Shown: positions 41,227 to 51,672 of the stretch, in pieces
Position numbering within the stretch: the stretch's first letter is position 1
Layout of the letters: every line of letters starts with the position of its first letter
Assembly: GCF_005796105.1 (NCBI RefSeq)
Contig: NZ_VAUO01000006.1
Location: 186,001 to 250,000, forward strand
DNA length: 64,000 nucleotides
Source: Pseudomonas mosselii
Lineage (GTDB): Bacteria > Pseudomonadota > Gammaproteobacteria > Pseudomonadales > Pseudomonadaceae
Direction of reading: 5' to 3'
Translations under genes and position numbers: made by a program
The notes under the pieces: model-generated
Databases searched by the model: none
Told to the model about the DNA's origin: nothing
What the model saw: the letters and a program-made list of their open reading frames with translations, nothing else

Positions 41227-42164
41227 CCACCTTCTGGAGTACGTACATCAGCGTACTGACCCTCGGCAGCCTGATCGGCCTGACCTGGCTGCTGCTTGGC
41301 ACCCGCAAGGGCCAGAGCAGCAACACCACCGACCAGACCATGGGCCATAGCTTCGACGGCATCGAGGAGTACGACAACCCACTGCCTAAATGGTGGTTCT
41401 GGCTGTTCGTCGGCACCCTGGCGTTCGGCGTTGGCTACCTGATTCTCTATCCGGGCCTGGGCAACTGGAAAGGCATCCTGCCTGGCTACGAGAACGGCTG
41501 GACCCAGGTCAACGAATGGCAGCGCGAAATGGACAAGGCCGACGCCAAGTTCGGACCGATCTTCGCCAAGTACGCGGCCATGCCGGTCGAAGAAGTGGCC
41601 AAGGATCCTCAGGCGCTGAAGATGGGTAGCCGGCTGTTCGCCTCGAACTGTTCGGTGTGCCACGGCTCCGATGCCAAGGGCGCCTACGGCTTCCCGAACC
41701 TGACCGACAAGGACTGGCGCTGGGGTGGCGAGCCCGAGACCATCAAGGCCAGCATCATGAACGGCCGTCATGGCGTGATGCCGGGTTGGGCCACGGTGAT
41801 CGGTGAACAGGGCGTGGCGGATGTGGCCGCGTTCGTGCTGACCGGCCTCGATGGCCGTAGCCTGCCCGAAGGCGCCAAGGCCGACCCAGCCAAGGGCAAG
41901 GAGATCTTCGCCAGCAACTGCGTGGCCTGCCACGGCCCCGAAGGCAAGGGCACCCCAGCGATGGGCGCGCCTAACCTGACGCACCCGCAGGCGTTCATCT
42001 ACGGTTCGAGCTTCGCCCAGTTGCAGCAGACCATCCGCTATGGTCGCCAGGGGCAGATGCCGGCCCAGGCCGAGATCCAAGGCAATGACAAGGTGCACCT
42101 GCTGGCAGCGTACGTGTACAGCTTGTCGCAGGATCAGACGCCCGAAACCGTGACAGCCAAGTAA
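41223..42164 (+). CDS. ccoP: CcoP, cbb3 oxidase dihaem cytochrome c (first operon)
   Basis: A 313-residue protein with two membrane helices (near residues 5-25 and 55-77) and two periplasmic haem c domains, [12 protein letters not shown] and [12 protein letters not shown]. It takes electrons from soluble cytochromes. It lacks the 13-or-so residue insert ([13 protein letters not shown] region) present in the second CcoP. Last gene of the operon. Confidence 0.96.
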   Translation: MTTFWSTYISVLTLGSLIGLTWLLLGTRKGQSSNTTDQTMGHSFDGIEEYDNPLPKWWFWLFVGTLAFGVGYLILYPGLGNWKGILPGYENGWTQVNEWQREMDKADAKFGPIFAKYAAMPVEEVAKDPQALKMGSRLFASNCSVCHGSDAKGAYGFPNLTDKDWRWGGEPETIKASIMNGRHGVMPGWATVIGEQGVADVAAFVLTGLDGRSLPEGAKADPAKGKEIFASNCVACHGPEGKGTPAMGAPNLTHPQAFIYGSSFAQLQQTIRYGRQGQMPAQAEIQGNDKVHLLAAYVYSLSQDQTPETVTAK

Positions 42165-42173
42165 TACCCTCCA

Positions 42174-42209
42174 GGGGGCGGTGGCGCCAGCCAACGCCGA
42201 ACCGCCCCC
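42174..42209 (+). terminator. hairpin downstream of the first ccoP
   Basis: Nine-base arms GGGGGCGGT and ACCGCCCCC, 10 bases past the ccoP stop. No T-run follows, so termination may be partial. Confidence 0.55.
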
Positions 42210-42383
42210 GATTGGGCCCAGAAGCAGCCCGCGCACTACCCCCCTCCCTTGCACCCCCTCCGAACACAACTAAGCTTGTTGCCACAGCGGCTGCGCTATG
42301 TCGAGCGCGCGGCCACATGGCGCACAGCCTGACGCCATGCACAAAAAAAGCTTGACCAAACGATCAGAAAAAGACGAAAAACG

Positions 42384-42412
42384 GTACACATAACAAATAT
42401 TTATTTGTGTAC
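42384..42412. promoter_or_regulatory. palindrome GTACACA-N15-TGTGTAC, possible operator
   Basis: Perfect 7-base inverted arms (42384-42390 and 42406-42412) around an AT-rich core, about 150 bases upstream of the second ccoN. The regulator is unknown. Confidence 0.45.
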
Positions 42413-42561
42413 AATCGTTCAGCCCAATGCGCCCGAGACGGGGTTGTAGAGGGCCTGGACACGGGTCGGCGCAGTATTGCGTGCGTTGTCGTAACCCCAG
42501 AGGTTATCGATACTGCGCCGATTTCAACCAACAAGAATGACCCAAACCGTGGAACCTTAGC

Positions 42562-44003
<1,442 letters not shown>

Positions 44004-44004
<1 letters not shown>

Positions 44005-44612
44005 TGAAGCATGAAGCCGTCGAAAAGAACATTGGCCTGCTGGCTTTCTTCATGGTCATCGCGGTGAGCGTGGGTGGCCTGACGCAGATCGTCCCGCTGT
44101 TCTTCCAGGACGTCACCAACAAACCGGTCGAGGGCATGAAGCCACGCACCGCGCTGGAGGTGGAAGGCCGCGACATCTACATCCGCGAAGGTTGTGTGGG
44201 CTGCCACTCGCAGATGATCCGCCCGTTCCGTGCCGAAACCGAGCGCTACGGCCACTACTCGGTGGCTGGCGAGAGCGTCTGGGACCATCCGTTCCTGTGG
44301 GGCTCCAAGCGTACCGGCCCTGACCTGGCCCGGGTCGGTGGACGCTACTCCGACGACTGGCACCGCGCGCACCTGTACAACCCGCGCAACGTAGTGCCTG
44401 AGTCGAAGATGCCGGCCTACCCGTGGCTGGTCGAGAACACCCTCGATGGCAAGGACACTGCCAAGAAGCTCGAAGTGCTGCGCACCCTCGGCACGCCCTA
44501 CACCGACGAAGACATCGCCGGAGCGCGTGACGCGGTCAAGGGCAAGACCGAAATGGACGCCCTGGTGGCGTACCTGCAAGGCCTTGGCACCATCATCAAG
44601 AGCAAACGGTGA
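44004..44612 (+). CDS. ccoO: CcoO, cbb3 oxidase monohaem cytochrome c (second operon)
   Basis: A 202-residue protein with membrane anchor and haem site [13 protein letters not shown]. It differs from the first CcoO mostly at the N-terminus and the region after residue 140 ([16 protein letters not shown]). The middle segment (44196-44433) is near-identical in DNA to the first copy. Confidence 0.96.
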
Positions 44613-44617
44613 CGTCG

Positions 44618-44812
44618 ATGGATATCGGGATGATTCGCGGCCTGGGCACCGTGGTGGTGCTGGTGGCTTTCGTGGGCCTGGCGCTGTGGGTGTTCAGCCC
44701 ACGGCGCAAGCAGGACTTCGATGAGGCGACGCAACTGCCGTTCGCGGACGACCCCGAGGCCATCCGCCACGTCGAGCACGCGAAAAACGCTTCTGGGAGC
44801 AAACAACAATGA
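44618..44812 (+). CDS. ccoQ: CcoQ, small cbb3 oxidase subunit (second operon)
   Basis: A 64-residue single-helix protein ([20 protein letters not shown]). The ATG at 44618 is chosen because GGTGA lies 6 bases upstream and the protein then begins like other CcoQ proteins; a GTG at 44609 overlapping the ccoO stop is the alternative. The stop overlaps the ccoP start. Confidence 0.9.
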   Translation: MDIGMIRGLGTVVVLVAFVGLALWVFSPRRKQDFDEATQLPFADDPEAIRHVEHAKNASGSKQQ

Positions 44813-45789
44813 CAACCTTCTGGAGTCTGTACGTCACCGTACTCACCCTGGGCACGATCTTCTCGCTGACCTGGCTGCTGCTGTCGACCCGCAGGGGCCA
44901 GCGCGAGGAGATCACCGAGCAGACCGTGGGCCACGCCTTCGACGGCATCGAGGAATACGACAACCCACTGCCCAAGTGGTGGTTCTGGCTGTTCGTCGGC
45001 ACCATCGTATTTGCCTTGGGCTACCTGGTGCTTTACCCCGGCCTGGGTAACTGGAAAGGCGTGCTGCCGGGCTATAGCTACCTGGACAACGACAAGCAGA
45101 CCGAGTTTTCCAACGGCCAGTCGGGCTGGACCGGCGTGCATGAATGGGAAAAGGAAATGGCCAAGGCCGATGCCCGCTTCGGGCCGATCTTCGCCAAGTT
45201 CGCGGCCATGCCCCTGGAGGAGGTGGCCAAGGACCCGCAGGCTCTGAAAATGGGCGCACGGCTGTTTGCCTCCAACTGCTCGGTGTGCCACGGCTCCGAC
45301 GCCAAGGGCGCCTATGGATTCCCCAATCTCACCGACAACGACTGGCGTTGGGGCGGCGAGCCAGAAACCATCAAGACCACCATCATGGGTGGGCGTCACG
45401 GTGTAATGCCGGCGTGGGGCACGGTGATCGGCGAGCAGGGTGTGGCAGATGTGGCTGCTTTCGTATTGACCAACCTGGATGGGCGCAAACTGCCCGAAAA
45501 TGCCAAGGCCGACCCGGTCAAAGGCCAGCAGATCTTCGCCACCAACTGCGTGGCCTGCCACGGACCTGAAGGCAAGGGCACCCCGGCCATGGGCGCGCCG
45601 AACCTGACGCACCCGCAAGCGTTCATCTACGGTTCCAGCTTCGCCCAGTTGCAGCAGACCATCCGCTATGGCCGTCAAGGCCAGATGCCGGCGCAGGAGC
45701 AACTGCAAGGCAACGACAAGGTGCACCTGCTGGCAGCCTATGTGTACAGCCTGTCGCATCAGCCGGAGGCGGCTGAGAAAACCGAGTAA
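44809..45789 (+). CDS. ccoP: CcoP, cbb3 oxidase dihaem cytochrome c (second operon)
   Basis: A 326-residue protein with two membrane helices and haem sites [12 protein letters not shown] and [12 protein letters not shown]. Compared with the first CcoP it has an insertion after the second helix ([16 protein letters not shown]). Last gene of the operon; a REP pair follows. Confidence 0.96.
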   Translation: MTTFWSLYVTVLTLGTIFSLTWLLLSTRRGQREEITEQTVGHAFDGIEEYDNPLPKWWFWLFVGTIVFALGYLVLYPGLGNWKGVLPGYSYLDNDKQTEFSNGQSGWTGVHEWEKEMAKADARFGPIFAKFAAMPLEEVAKDPQALKMGARLFASNCSVCHGSDAKGAYGFPNLTDNDWRWGGEPETIKTTIMGGRHGVMPAWGTVIGEQGVADVAAFVLTNLDGRKLPENAKADPVKGQQIFATNCVACHGPEGKGTPAMGAPNLTHPQAFIYGSSFAQLQQTIRYGRQGQMPAQEQLQGNDKVHLLAAYVYSLSHQPEAAEKTE

Positions 45790-46108
45790 GTAGGCCTGGC
45801 CTTTCGCGGGCAAGCCCGCTCCCACAGGGATCGCACAGATCCCTAGGCAATCGGAAAACTTGTGGGAGCGGGCTTGCCCGCGAAGAGGCCGGCGCAGGCA
45901 CCGCCTATCTCGAGGTCAGATGACCTGGATCAATTGACACTCGCTATATCACGATTCATACCACCAACCCAACGCGACTAAGTGTCGCAGCAAGGCCCCG
46001 CCACGCTATCACCGGCGTATCATGGGTCACAGAGCGCCAGCAGCACGCGCCAGACCACGGCCGGCAAGCACTGGCCGCGGCGTTTCTCCACTGCCGTGGG
46101 ACTTGATG
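45790..46108. other. spacer before ccoG
   Basis: The 319 bases start with an inverted REP pair and continue with the leader of the ccoGHIS operon. No convincing ANR box. No gene seen; the open frame from 46022 into ccoG has no conserved residues before the ATG pair at 46106/46109. Confidence 0.65.
45795..45892. repeat. inverted REP pair
   Basis: TTCGCGGGCAAGCCCGCTCC and the inverse GGAGCGGGCTTGCCCGCGAA, flanked by GGCCT and AGGCC. Likely marks the end of the oxidase operon transcript. Confidence 0.85.
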
Positions 46109-47524
46109 ATGAGCAAGCATATTCCGGTACATGACGTCACCCCGCCTGCCAGCAAAGGGAAGGATTCCGTCGACCTCTACGCCTCGCGCGAAAAAATCTA
46201 TACCCGTGCCTTTACTGGCCTGTTCCGCCGCCTGCGGATGGTCGGCGGCGCGCTACTGTTTTTGCTGTACTTCGGCACCGTATGGTTGAACTGGGGCGGC
46301 CGCCAGGCCGTCTGGTGGGACCTGCCGGAGCGCAAGTTCTATATCTTCGGCGCCACCATCTGGCCGCAGGACTTCATCCTGCTGTCAGGCATCCTGATCG
46401 TCGCCGCCTTCGGCCTGTTCTTCATCACCGTGTATGCCGGCCGGGTGTGGTGCGGCTACACCTGCCCGCAAAGCGTCTGGACCTGGGTGTTCATGTGGTG
46501 CGAGAAAGTCACCGAGGGTGATCGCAACCAACGCATGAAGCTGGACAAGGCGCCGATGAGTGCCAACAAGTTCCTGCGCAAGCTCGCCAAGCACAGCCTG
46601 TGGCTGCTGATCGGCTTCGTCACCGGCATGACCTTCGTCGGCTACTTCACCCCGGTGCGCGAGCTGGTCATCGAGTTTTTCACCGGCCAGTCCGACGGCT
46701 GGGCCTACTTCTGGGTCGGTTTCTTCACCCTGGCCACCTACGGCAACGCCGGCTGGCTGCGCGAGCAGGTGTGCGTGTACATGTGCCCATACGCACGTTT
46801 CCAGAGCGTGATGTTCGACAAGGACACCCTGATCGTCTCCTACGACCCGCGTCGCGGCGAGACCCGCGGGCCGCGCAAGAAAGACACCGACTACAAGGCC
46901 AAGGGCCTGGGCGACTGCATCGACTGTACGATGTGCGTGCAGGTCTGCCCGACCGGCATCGACATCCGCGACGGCCTACAGATCGAGTGCATCGGCTGCG
47001 CCGCGTGCATCGACGCCTGCGACAGCATCATGGACAAGATGAATTACCCAAAAGGCCTGATCAGCTACACCACCGAGCACAACCTGTCCGGCCAGAAGAC
47101 CCACATGCTGCGCCCGCGCCTGATCGGCTACGCCCTGGTCCTGCTGGTGATGATCGGCGCCCTGGCCACGGCATTCGCGACCCGCTCGCTGGTCGGCTTC
47201 GACGTAGCCAAGGACCGCGTGCTGTACCGCGAAAACGCCCAGGGGCGGATCGAGAACGTCTACAGCCTGAAAGTCATGAACAAGGACCAGCGTGACCACG
47301 TCTATGTGCTCGACGCCGCTGGCCTGCCCGACCTCAAGCTTGAAGGCCAACGCGAAATCCATGTGAGCGCCGGCGACATCGTCAGCCTGCCGGTGCAGCT
47401 GTCGGTGGCCCCGGAAAAGCTGCCCTCGACCACCAACGAAATCACCTTCATCCTCAAGGACGCCGATGACGGCGCCAGCCAGGTCGAAGCCAAGAGCCGC
47501 TTCATCGGCCCACAGATCCGCTGA
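46109..47524 (+). CDS. ccoG: CcoG, membrane ferredoxin-like cupric reductase for cbb3 assembly
   Basis: A 471-residue membrane protein of the RdxA/CcoG/FixG type. Several N-terminal helices contain the NapH-like GRVWCGYTCPQSVWTWVFMW. Two 4Fe-4S motifs follow: CIDCTMCVQVCPTG and CIGCAACIDACD. Near the end is an Ig-like periplasmic domain. CcoG reduces Cu(II) to Cu(I) for CcoI-dependent copper delivery. Two adjacent ATGs (46106, 46109) are possible. First gene of ccoGHIS. Confidence 0.93.
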   Translation: MSKHIPVHDVTPPASKGKDSVDLYASREKIYTRAFTGLFRRLRMVGGALLFLLYFGTVWLNWGGRQAVWWDLPERKFYIFGATIWPQDFILLSGILIVAAFGLFFITVYAGRVWCGYTCPQSVWTWVFMWCEKVTEGDRNQRMKLDKAPMSANKFLRKLAKHSLWLLIGFVTGMTFVGYFTPVRELVIEFFTGQSDGWAYFWVGFFTLATYGNAGWLREQVCVYMCPYARFQSVMFDKDTLIVSYDPRRGETRGPRKKDTDYKAKGLGDCIDCTMCVQVCPTGIDIRDGLQIECIGCAACIDACDSIMDKMNYPKGLISYTTEHNLSGQKTHMLRPRLIGYALVLLVMIGALATAFATRSLVGFDVAKDRVLYRENAQGRIENVYSLKVMNKDQRDHVYVLDAAGLPDLKLEGQREIHVSAGDIVSLPVQLSVAPEKLPSTTNEITFILKDADDGASQVEAKSRFIGPQIR

Positions 47525-47541
47525 CAGAGAGAATCGAACGC

Positions 47542-48069
47542 ATGCCTGCCACCGCCGCCAGCCCTTGGTACAAGCACCTCTGGCCCTGGATCATCATCGG
47601 CATCCTGACCACCTCGGTATGCCTGAGCCTGACCATGGTCAGCATTGCCGTGCGCAACCCGGACAACCTGGTCAACGATAACTATTACGAGGCGGGCAAG
47701 GGCATCAACCGCTCGTTGGACCGCGAGCTACTGGCCCAGACCCTCAACCTCAAGGCCAGCATCCACCTCGACGAGCTGACCGGCGAGGTGGACGTGCGCC
47801 TGAGCGGCAACAGCAACCCGCAAACCCTCGAACTGAACCTGATTTCGCCGACCCAGCCGGACCGCGACCGTAAGGTGCAACTGGCACGCAGCGAACCGGG
47901 CCGCTATGTCGGTCAGTTGGAGGACAAGGTCGAAGGGCGGCGTTTCGTCGAGTTGCTGGGCAGCCAGGATGAACATGTGTGGCGGTTGTTCGAGGAAGAA
48001 AAGGTCGAGCATGGCGTAGCCTTGCAGCTGGGCGACGAGGCGCTACAAGGTGCCGAGCACCAGCAATGA
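47542..48069 (+). CDS. ccoH: CcoH, cbb3 oxidase assembly protein (FixH family)
   Basis: A 175-residue protein with one N-terminal membrane helix (WIIIGILTTSVCLSLTMVSIAV) and the FixH signature NPDNLVNDNYYEAGKGINRSL, then a periplasmic domain. It associates with early cbb3 assembly intermediates. It lies 17 bases after ccoG. Confidence 0.92.
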   Translation: MPATAASPWYKHLWPWIIIGILTTSVCLSLTMVSIAVRNPDNLVNDNYYEAGKGINRSLDRELLAQTLNLKASIHLDELTGEVDVRLSGNSNPQTLELNLISPTQPDRDRKVQLARSEPGRYVGQLEDKVEGRRFVELLGSQDEHVWRLFEEEKVEHGVALQLGDEALQGAEHQQ

Positions 48070-48087
48070 TTCGCGACACATGGCCGC

Positions 48088-48126
48088 TCGGGCATTCCTG
48101 TAAGAGCGGCCTTGTGCCGCGAAAGG
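48088..48126. repeat. degenerate REP between ccoH and ccoI
   Basis: CATTCCTGTAAGAGCGGCCT then TGTGCCGCGAAAGG, a weaker member of the REP family, followed by a small hairpin GGGGTGC/GCACCCC at 48126-48143. Confidence 0.5.
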
Positions 48127-48172
48127 GGTGCAAAGCACCCCCGGCAATCCCAAGCCAAAAGACAGACTCAAG

Positions 48173-50644
48173 ATGACCCAACCCACCCCCTGCTACCACT
48201 GCGCCCTGCCCGTACCCAACGGCAGCCGCTTCAACACCGTGGTCCTCGGCCAGCCGCGGGCCTTCTGCTGCCCAGGCTGCCAGGCGGTGGCAGAATCCAT
48301 CGTCGCAGGCGGCCTTGAGCACTACTACCAGCACCGCAGCGACAGCAGCGCCAACCCCGAAACCCTGCCTCGGCAACTGCAAGACGAACTGGCGCTGTTC
48401 GACCGCGACGACGTGCAGCGCAACTTCGTGCGCCACGCAGGCGAACTGGCCGAAGCCACCCTGTTGGTCGAAGGCATCAGTTGCGCTGCCTGCGGCTGGC
48501 TGATCGAAAAGCACCTGCGCAGCCTACCTGGGGTCAGCGAAGCACGTCTGAACCTGTCCAACCACCGCCTGCTGGTCAGTTGGTCGGACGCGGCGCTGCC
48601 GCTCTCGACATTACTCGCCGAATTGCGCCATATCGGCTATGCCGCCCACCCCTATCAACCCGACCAGGCCGCCGAACGACTGGCCCAGGAAAACCGTAGC
48701 GCACTGCGCCGTCTCGGCGTGGCTGGGCTGCTGTGGTTCCAGGCCATGATGGCAACCATGGCCACCTGGCCGGAATTCAACATCGACCTGTCGCCTGAAC
48801 TGCACGCCATCCTGCGCTGGGTCGCACTGTTTCTCACCATCCCCATCGTGTTCTACAGCTGCGCGCCGTTCTTCAAGGGCGCTGCCCGCGACCTGCGCAC
48901 CCGCCACCTGACCATGGACGTATCAGTGTCGCTGGCCATCGGCCTGGCTTTCGGCGCGGGCATCTGGACCGCCATCAGCGGTAGCGGCGAGCTGTATTTC
49001 GACACCGTGGGCATGTTCGCGCTGTTCCTGCTCACCGGCCGCTACCTCGAACGTCGCGCCCGCGAGCGTACGGCGGCCGCCACCGCACAGTTGGTCAACC
49101 TGCTGCCGGCCTCATGCCTGCGGCTGGGCGTCGACGGCCAGGCCGAACGTATCCTGCTGGGCGAGCTGCAACCCGGCGACCATGTGCAGGTGCTGCCTGG
49201 CGCGGTGATCCCAGCGGACGGGCGCATCGTCGACGGGCGCTCCAGCATCGACGAGTCGCTGCTCACTGGCGAGTACCTGCCGCAACCCCGGCGCCGGGGC
49301 GACCCTGTCACAGGTGGCACCCTCAACGTCGAAAGCGCCCTCACCGTCGAGGTCCAGGCGGTAGGCCAGGACTCGCGCCTGTCGGCCATCGTGCGGCTGC
49401 TGGAGCGTGCCCAGTCGGAAAAACCCCGACTGGCCGAAATCGCCGACCGTGCCTCGCAATGGTTCCTGCTGTTCACCCTGCTGGCTGCTGTGGCCATCGG
49501 CCTGGTTTGGTGGCAACTGGATGCCGGGCGGGCGTTCTGGATCGTCCTGGCGATGTTGGTGGCCACCTGCCCTTGCGCGCTGTCGCTGGCCACCCCGACG
49601 GCTCTGACCGCCGCCACCGGTACGTTGCACAAGCTCGGCCTGCTGGTGACCCGCGGCCATGTACTGGAAGGCCTGAACCAAATCGACACGGTGATTTTCG
49701 ACAAGACCGGCACACTCACCGAGGGCCGCCTGGCGCTGCGCAGCATCCGCCCGCTCGGGCCGCGCGACGCCGACCAGTGCCTGGCCCTGGCCGCCGCCCT
49801 GGAAAACCAATCCGAGCACCCCATCGCCCGCGCGTTCGGCCGCGCCACGCGCACAGCGGACGCCGTCAACGCCGTGCCAGGGCTGGGCCTTGAAGGCGAA
49901 CTGGACGGCCAGCGCCTGCGCATCGGCCAAGCCACCTTCGTCTGTGCGCTGAGCGGCGCCGAAGTCCCTGGCGTGCCCGAACCCCGCGGCCAATGGCTGC
50001 TGCTGGGCGATCGCCAAGGACCACTGGCCTGGTTCGGCCTGGACGACCGCCTGCGCGACACCGCCGCCGACCTGGTGTCTGCCTGCAAGGCCCGCGGCTG
50101 GCAGACCCTGCTGCTGTCCGGCGACAGCTCGCCAATGGTCGGCGAAGTGGCCGCGCAACTGGGTATCGACCAGGCCGTCGGCGGGCTGCGCCCGGACGAC
50201 AAGCTGGCGCGCTTGAAGCAGTTGCAAGCGGCAGGACGCAAAGTTCTGATGCTCGGCGACGGGGTCAACGACGTGCCGGTGCTGGCGGCTGCCGACATCA
50301 GCATCGCCATGGGCAGCGCCACGGACCTTGCCAAGACCAGTGCCGACGCGGTGCTGCTGTCGAACAACCTGCACGCGCTGGTGCAGGCCTTCAGCCTCGC
50401 CCGGCGTACGCGCCGCAACATCGTCGAGAACCTGCTCTGGGCGACCCTGTACAATGGCCTCATGTTGCCGTTCGCCGCACTGGGCTGGGTCACGCCAGCG
50501 TGGGCTGCGGTCGGCATGTCGCTCAGCTCGCTGATCGTCGTGCTCAATGCGCTGCGCCTGACCCGCCAACCCAGCGCGCTGACCCCACCGCCCCCCGCGC
50601 CCGTCGCGCTGGGAAGGAAGACCCTATGCCCGCCCTCTACGTGA
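48173..50644 (+). CDS. ccoI: CcoI, Cu(I)-exporting P1B-type ATPase for oxidase assembly
   Basis: An 823-residue heavy-metal ATPase. N-terminal cysteine clusters are CYHC and FCCPGCQ, then an HMA domain with GISCAACGW. The membrane metal site is ATCPCALSLATP. The phosphorylation loop is DKTGTLTEG, and the hinge is MLGDGVNDVPVLAAADISIAMG. It moves Cu(I) to the periplasm for the CuB site of CcoN, acting with CcoG. The ATG at 48173 starts MTQPTPCYHC; the longer frame from 48128 is not needed. It overlaps ccoS by 19 bases. Confidence 0.94.
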   Translation: MTQPTPCYHCALPVPNGSRFNTVVLGQPRAFCCPGCQAVAESIVAGGLEHYYQHRSDSSANPETLPRQLQDELALFDRDDVQRNFVRHAGELAEATLLVEGISCAACGWLIEKHLRSLPGVSEARLNLSNHRLLVSWSDAALPLSTLLAELRHIGYAAHPYQPDQAAERLAQENRSALRRLGVAGLLWFQAMMATMATWPEFNIDLSPELHAILRWVALFLTIPIVFYSCAPFFKGAARDLRTRHLTMDVSVSLAIGLAFGAGIWTAISGSGELYFDTVGMFALFLLTGRYLERRARERTAAATAQLVNLLPASCLRLGVDGQAERILLGELQPGDHVQVLPGAVIPADGRIVDGRSSIDESLLTGEYLPQPRRRGDPVTGGTLNVESALTVEVQAVGQDSRLSAIVRLLERAQSEKPRLAEIADRASQWFLLFTLLAAVAIGLVWWQLDAGRAFWIVLAMLVATCPCALSLATPTALTAATGTLHKLGLLVTRGHVLEGLNQIDTVIFDKTGTLTEGRLALRSIRPLGPRDADQCLALAAALENQSEHPIARAFGRATRTADAVNAVPGLGLEGELDGQRLRIGQATFVCALSGAEVPGVPEPRGQWLLLGDRQGPLAWFGLDDRLRDTAADLVSACKARGWQTLLLSGDSSPMVGEVAAQLGIDQAVGGLRPDDKLARLKQLQAAGRKVLMLGDGVNDVPVLAAADISIAMGSATDLAKTSADAVLLSNNLHALVQAFSLARRTRRNIVENLLWATLYNGLMLPFAALGWVTPAWAAVGMSLSSLIVVLNALRLTRQPSALTPPPPAPVALGRKTLCPPST

Positions 50645-50838
50645 TGATTCCCGCCGCCCTGCTGCTGGTCGGCGTTGCCGTGTACATCTTTTTCTGGGCG
50701 GTGGACAGCGGCCAGTACGACGACCTAGAAGGCCCGGCCCACAGCATCCTGTTCGACGACCAGGATCCACGCCATCAGGCCGCCGCCAGGCCCGAGGCAC
50801 AAGCGCCCGAAGACAAGGACCCGAGCCCGCGTGCCTGA
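50626..50838 (+). CDS. ccoS: CcoS, small cbb3 oxidase assembly protein
   Basis: A 70-residue single-helix protein (MIPAALLLVGVAVYIFFWAV) followed by the family motif DSGQYDDLEGPAHSILFDDQ. CcoS is needed for cofactor insertion into CcoN. A strong GGAAGGAAG ribosome site lies inside the end of ccoI. Confidence 0.93.
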   Translation: MPALYVMIPAALLLVGVAVYIFFWAVDSGQYDDLEGPAHSILFDDQDPRHQAAARPEAQAPEDKDPSPRA

Positions 50839-51514
50839 CCTGATTCCCCTGCTCGGCTCGGCGCTGGTGCTTGGCCTGCTCGGTGGCGGCCATTGCCTGG
50901 GAATGTGCGGCGGCCTGATGGGCGCCCTGACCCTGGCCATCCCCCCCGAACAACGCGGCCGCCGCCTGCGCCTGCTGCTGGCCTACAACCTGGGGCGCGT
51001 GCTTAGCTACGCGATTGCCGGCCTGCTGCTGGGTCTGGCTGGCGTGGCCTTGGCCAGTAGCCCGCTGGCGACCGGGCTACGGGTGATCGCTGCACTGCTG
51101 CTGATTGCCATGGGCCTATACCTGGCCGGCTGGTGGAGCGGGCTGACGCGTGTCGAGGCACTGGGCCGTGGCCTGTGGCGCCATGTACAACCTCTGGCCA
51201 CGCGCCTGTTGCCAGTGTCCAGCCTGCCGCGCGCCTTGCTGCTCGGCGCACTGTGGGGCTGGCTGCCATGCGGGCTGGTATACAGCACCCTGCTATGGGC
51301 TGCGAGCCAGGGGGATGCACTGCACAGTGCGGCGCTGATGCTGGCGTTCGGCGTGGGCACCTGGCCGGTGCTGCTGGCCACGGGGCTGGCGGCGCAGCAG
51401 GTAGGTAAGCTGCTGCGCAATCGCGGGATACGCACGGCTGGCGGGCTGCTGGTGATCCTGTTCGGGCTGTGGACCCTGCCCGGCCCCCATCAGCATTGGT
51501 TGATGGGGCATTGA
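50831..51514 (+). CDS. CcdA/SafE-like membrane protein (DsbD_2 type)
   Basis: A 227-residue protein with about six helices. The first helix carries GLLGGGHCLGMCGGLMGALTLA with two cysteines, and the fourth has LLLGALWGWLPCGLVYSTLL. This is the cytochrome c biogenesis transmembrane / sulfite exporter-like family, often placed after ccoS. It may move metal or reducing power for oxidase assembly; the function is not settled. A GTG start at 50831 overlaps the end of ccoS by 8 bases. Confidence 0.8.
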   Translation: MPDLIPLLGSALVLGLLGGGHCLGMCGGLMGALTLAIPPEQRGRRLRLLLAYNLGRVLSYAIAGLLLGLAGVALASSPLATGLRVIAALLLIAMGLYLAGWWSGLTRVEALGRGLWRHVQPLATRLLPVSSLPRALLLGALWGWLPCGLVYSTLLWAASQGDALHSAALMLAFGVGTWPVLLATGLAAQQVGKLLRNRGIRTAGGLLVILFGLWTLPGPHQHWLMGH

Positions 51515-51600
51515 AGCAGCGGCGAGCTGCAAGAGAGAGCGGGAGGGGTGTACCGAACTTGCTTCTTCTTGCAGCTTGAAGCTCGCCGCTTGCAGCTTGA
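51514..51600. repeat. AGCTGCAAG inverted element before hemN
   Basis: GCGGCGAGCTGCAAGAGAG on the left and CTTGCAGCTTGAAGCTCGCCGCTTGCAGCTTGA (in two parts) on the right form an imperfect hairpin. The right end supplies TTGA of the hemN ANR box. Confidence 0.7.
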
Positions 51601-51610
51601 TACAAATCAA
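51597..51610 (+). promoter_or_regulatory. perfect ANR box of hemN
   Basis: TTGAT-ACAA-ATCAA, all ten consensus bases, 62 bases before the hemN ATG. ANR itself is encoded by the next gene. Confidence 0.88.
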
Positions 51611-51672
51611 CATACAAACTTACAACCCCCCCTAGACTCCGGGCACTGCAGTGCTATCCGGGGATTACCCAC

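Larger units (their letters stand above)
42165..42561. other. spacer and promoter region before the second ccoN
   Basis: The 397 bases hold a GC-rich hairpin after ccoP and an AT-rich promoter region with a palindrome at 42384-42412. No TTGAT-N4-ATCAA ANR box was found, in contrast to the first operon. No gene seen. Confidence 0.7.

Noticed and set aside
42350..42375. ANR box TTGAC...GATCA before the second ccoN
   Set aside because: The spacing is five, not four, and both halves are imperfect.
45900..46000. ANR box before ccoG
   Set aside because: Only TTGAT-like half-site near 45930 with a poor second half; not enough for a call.
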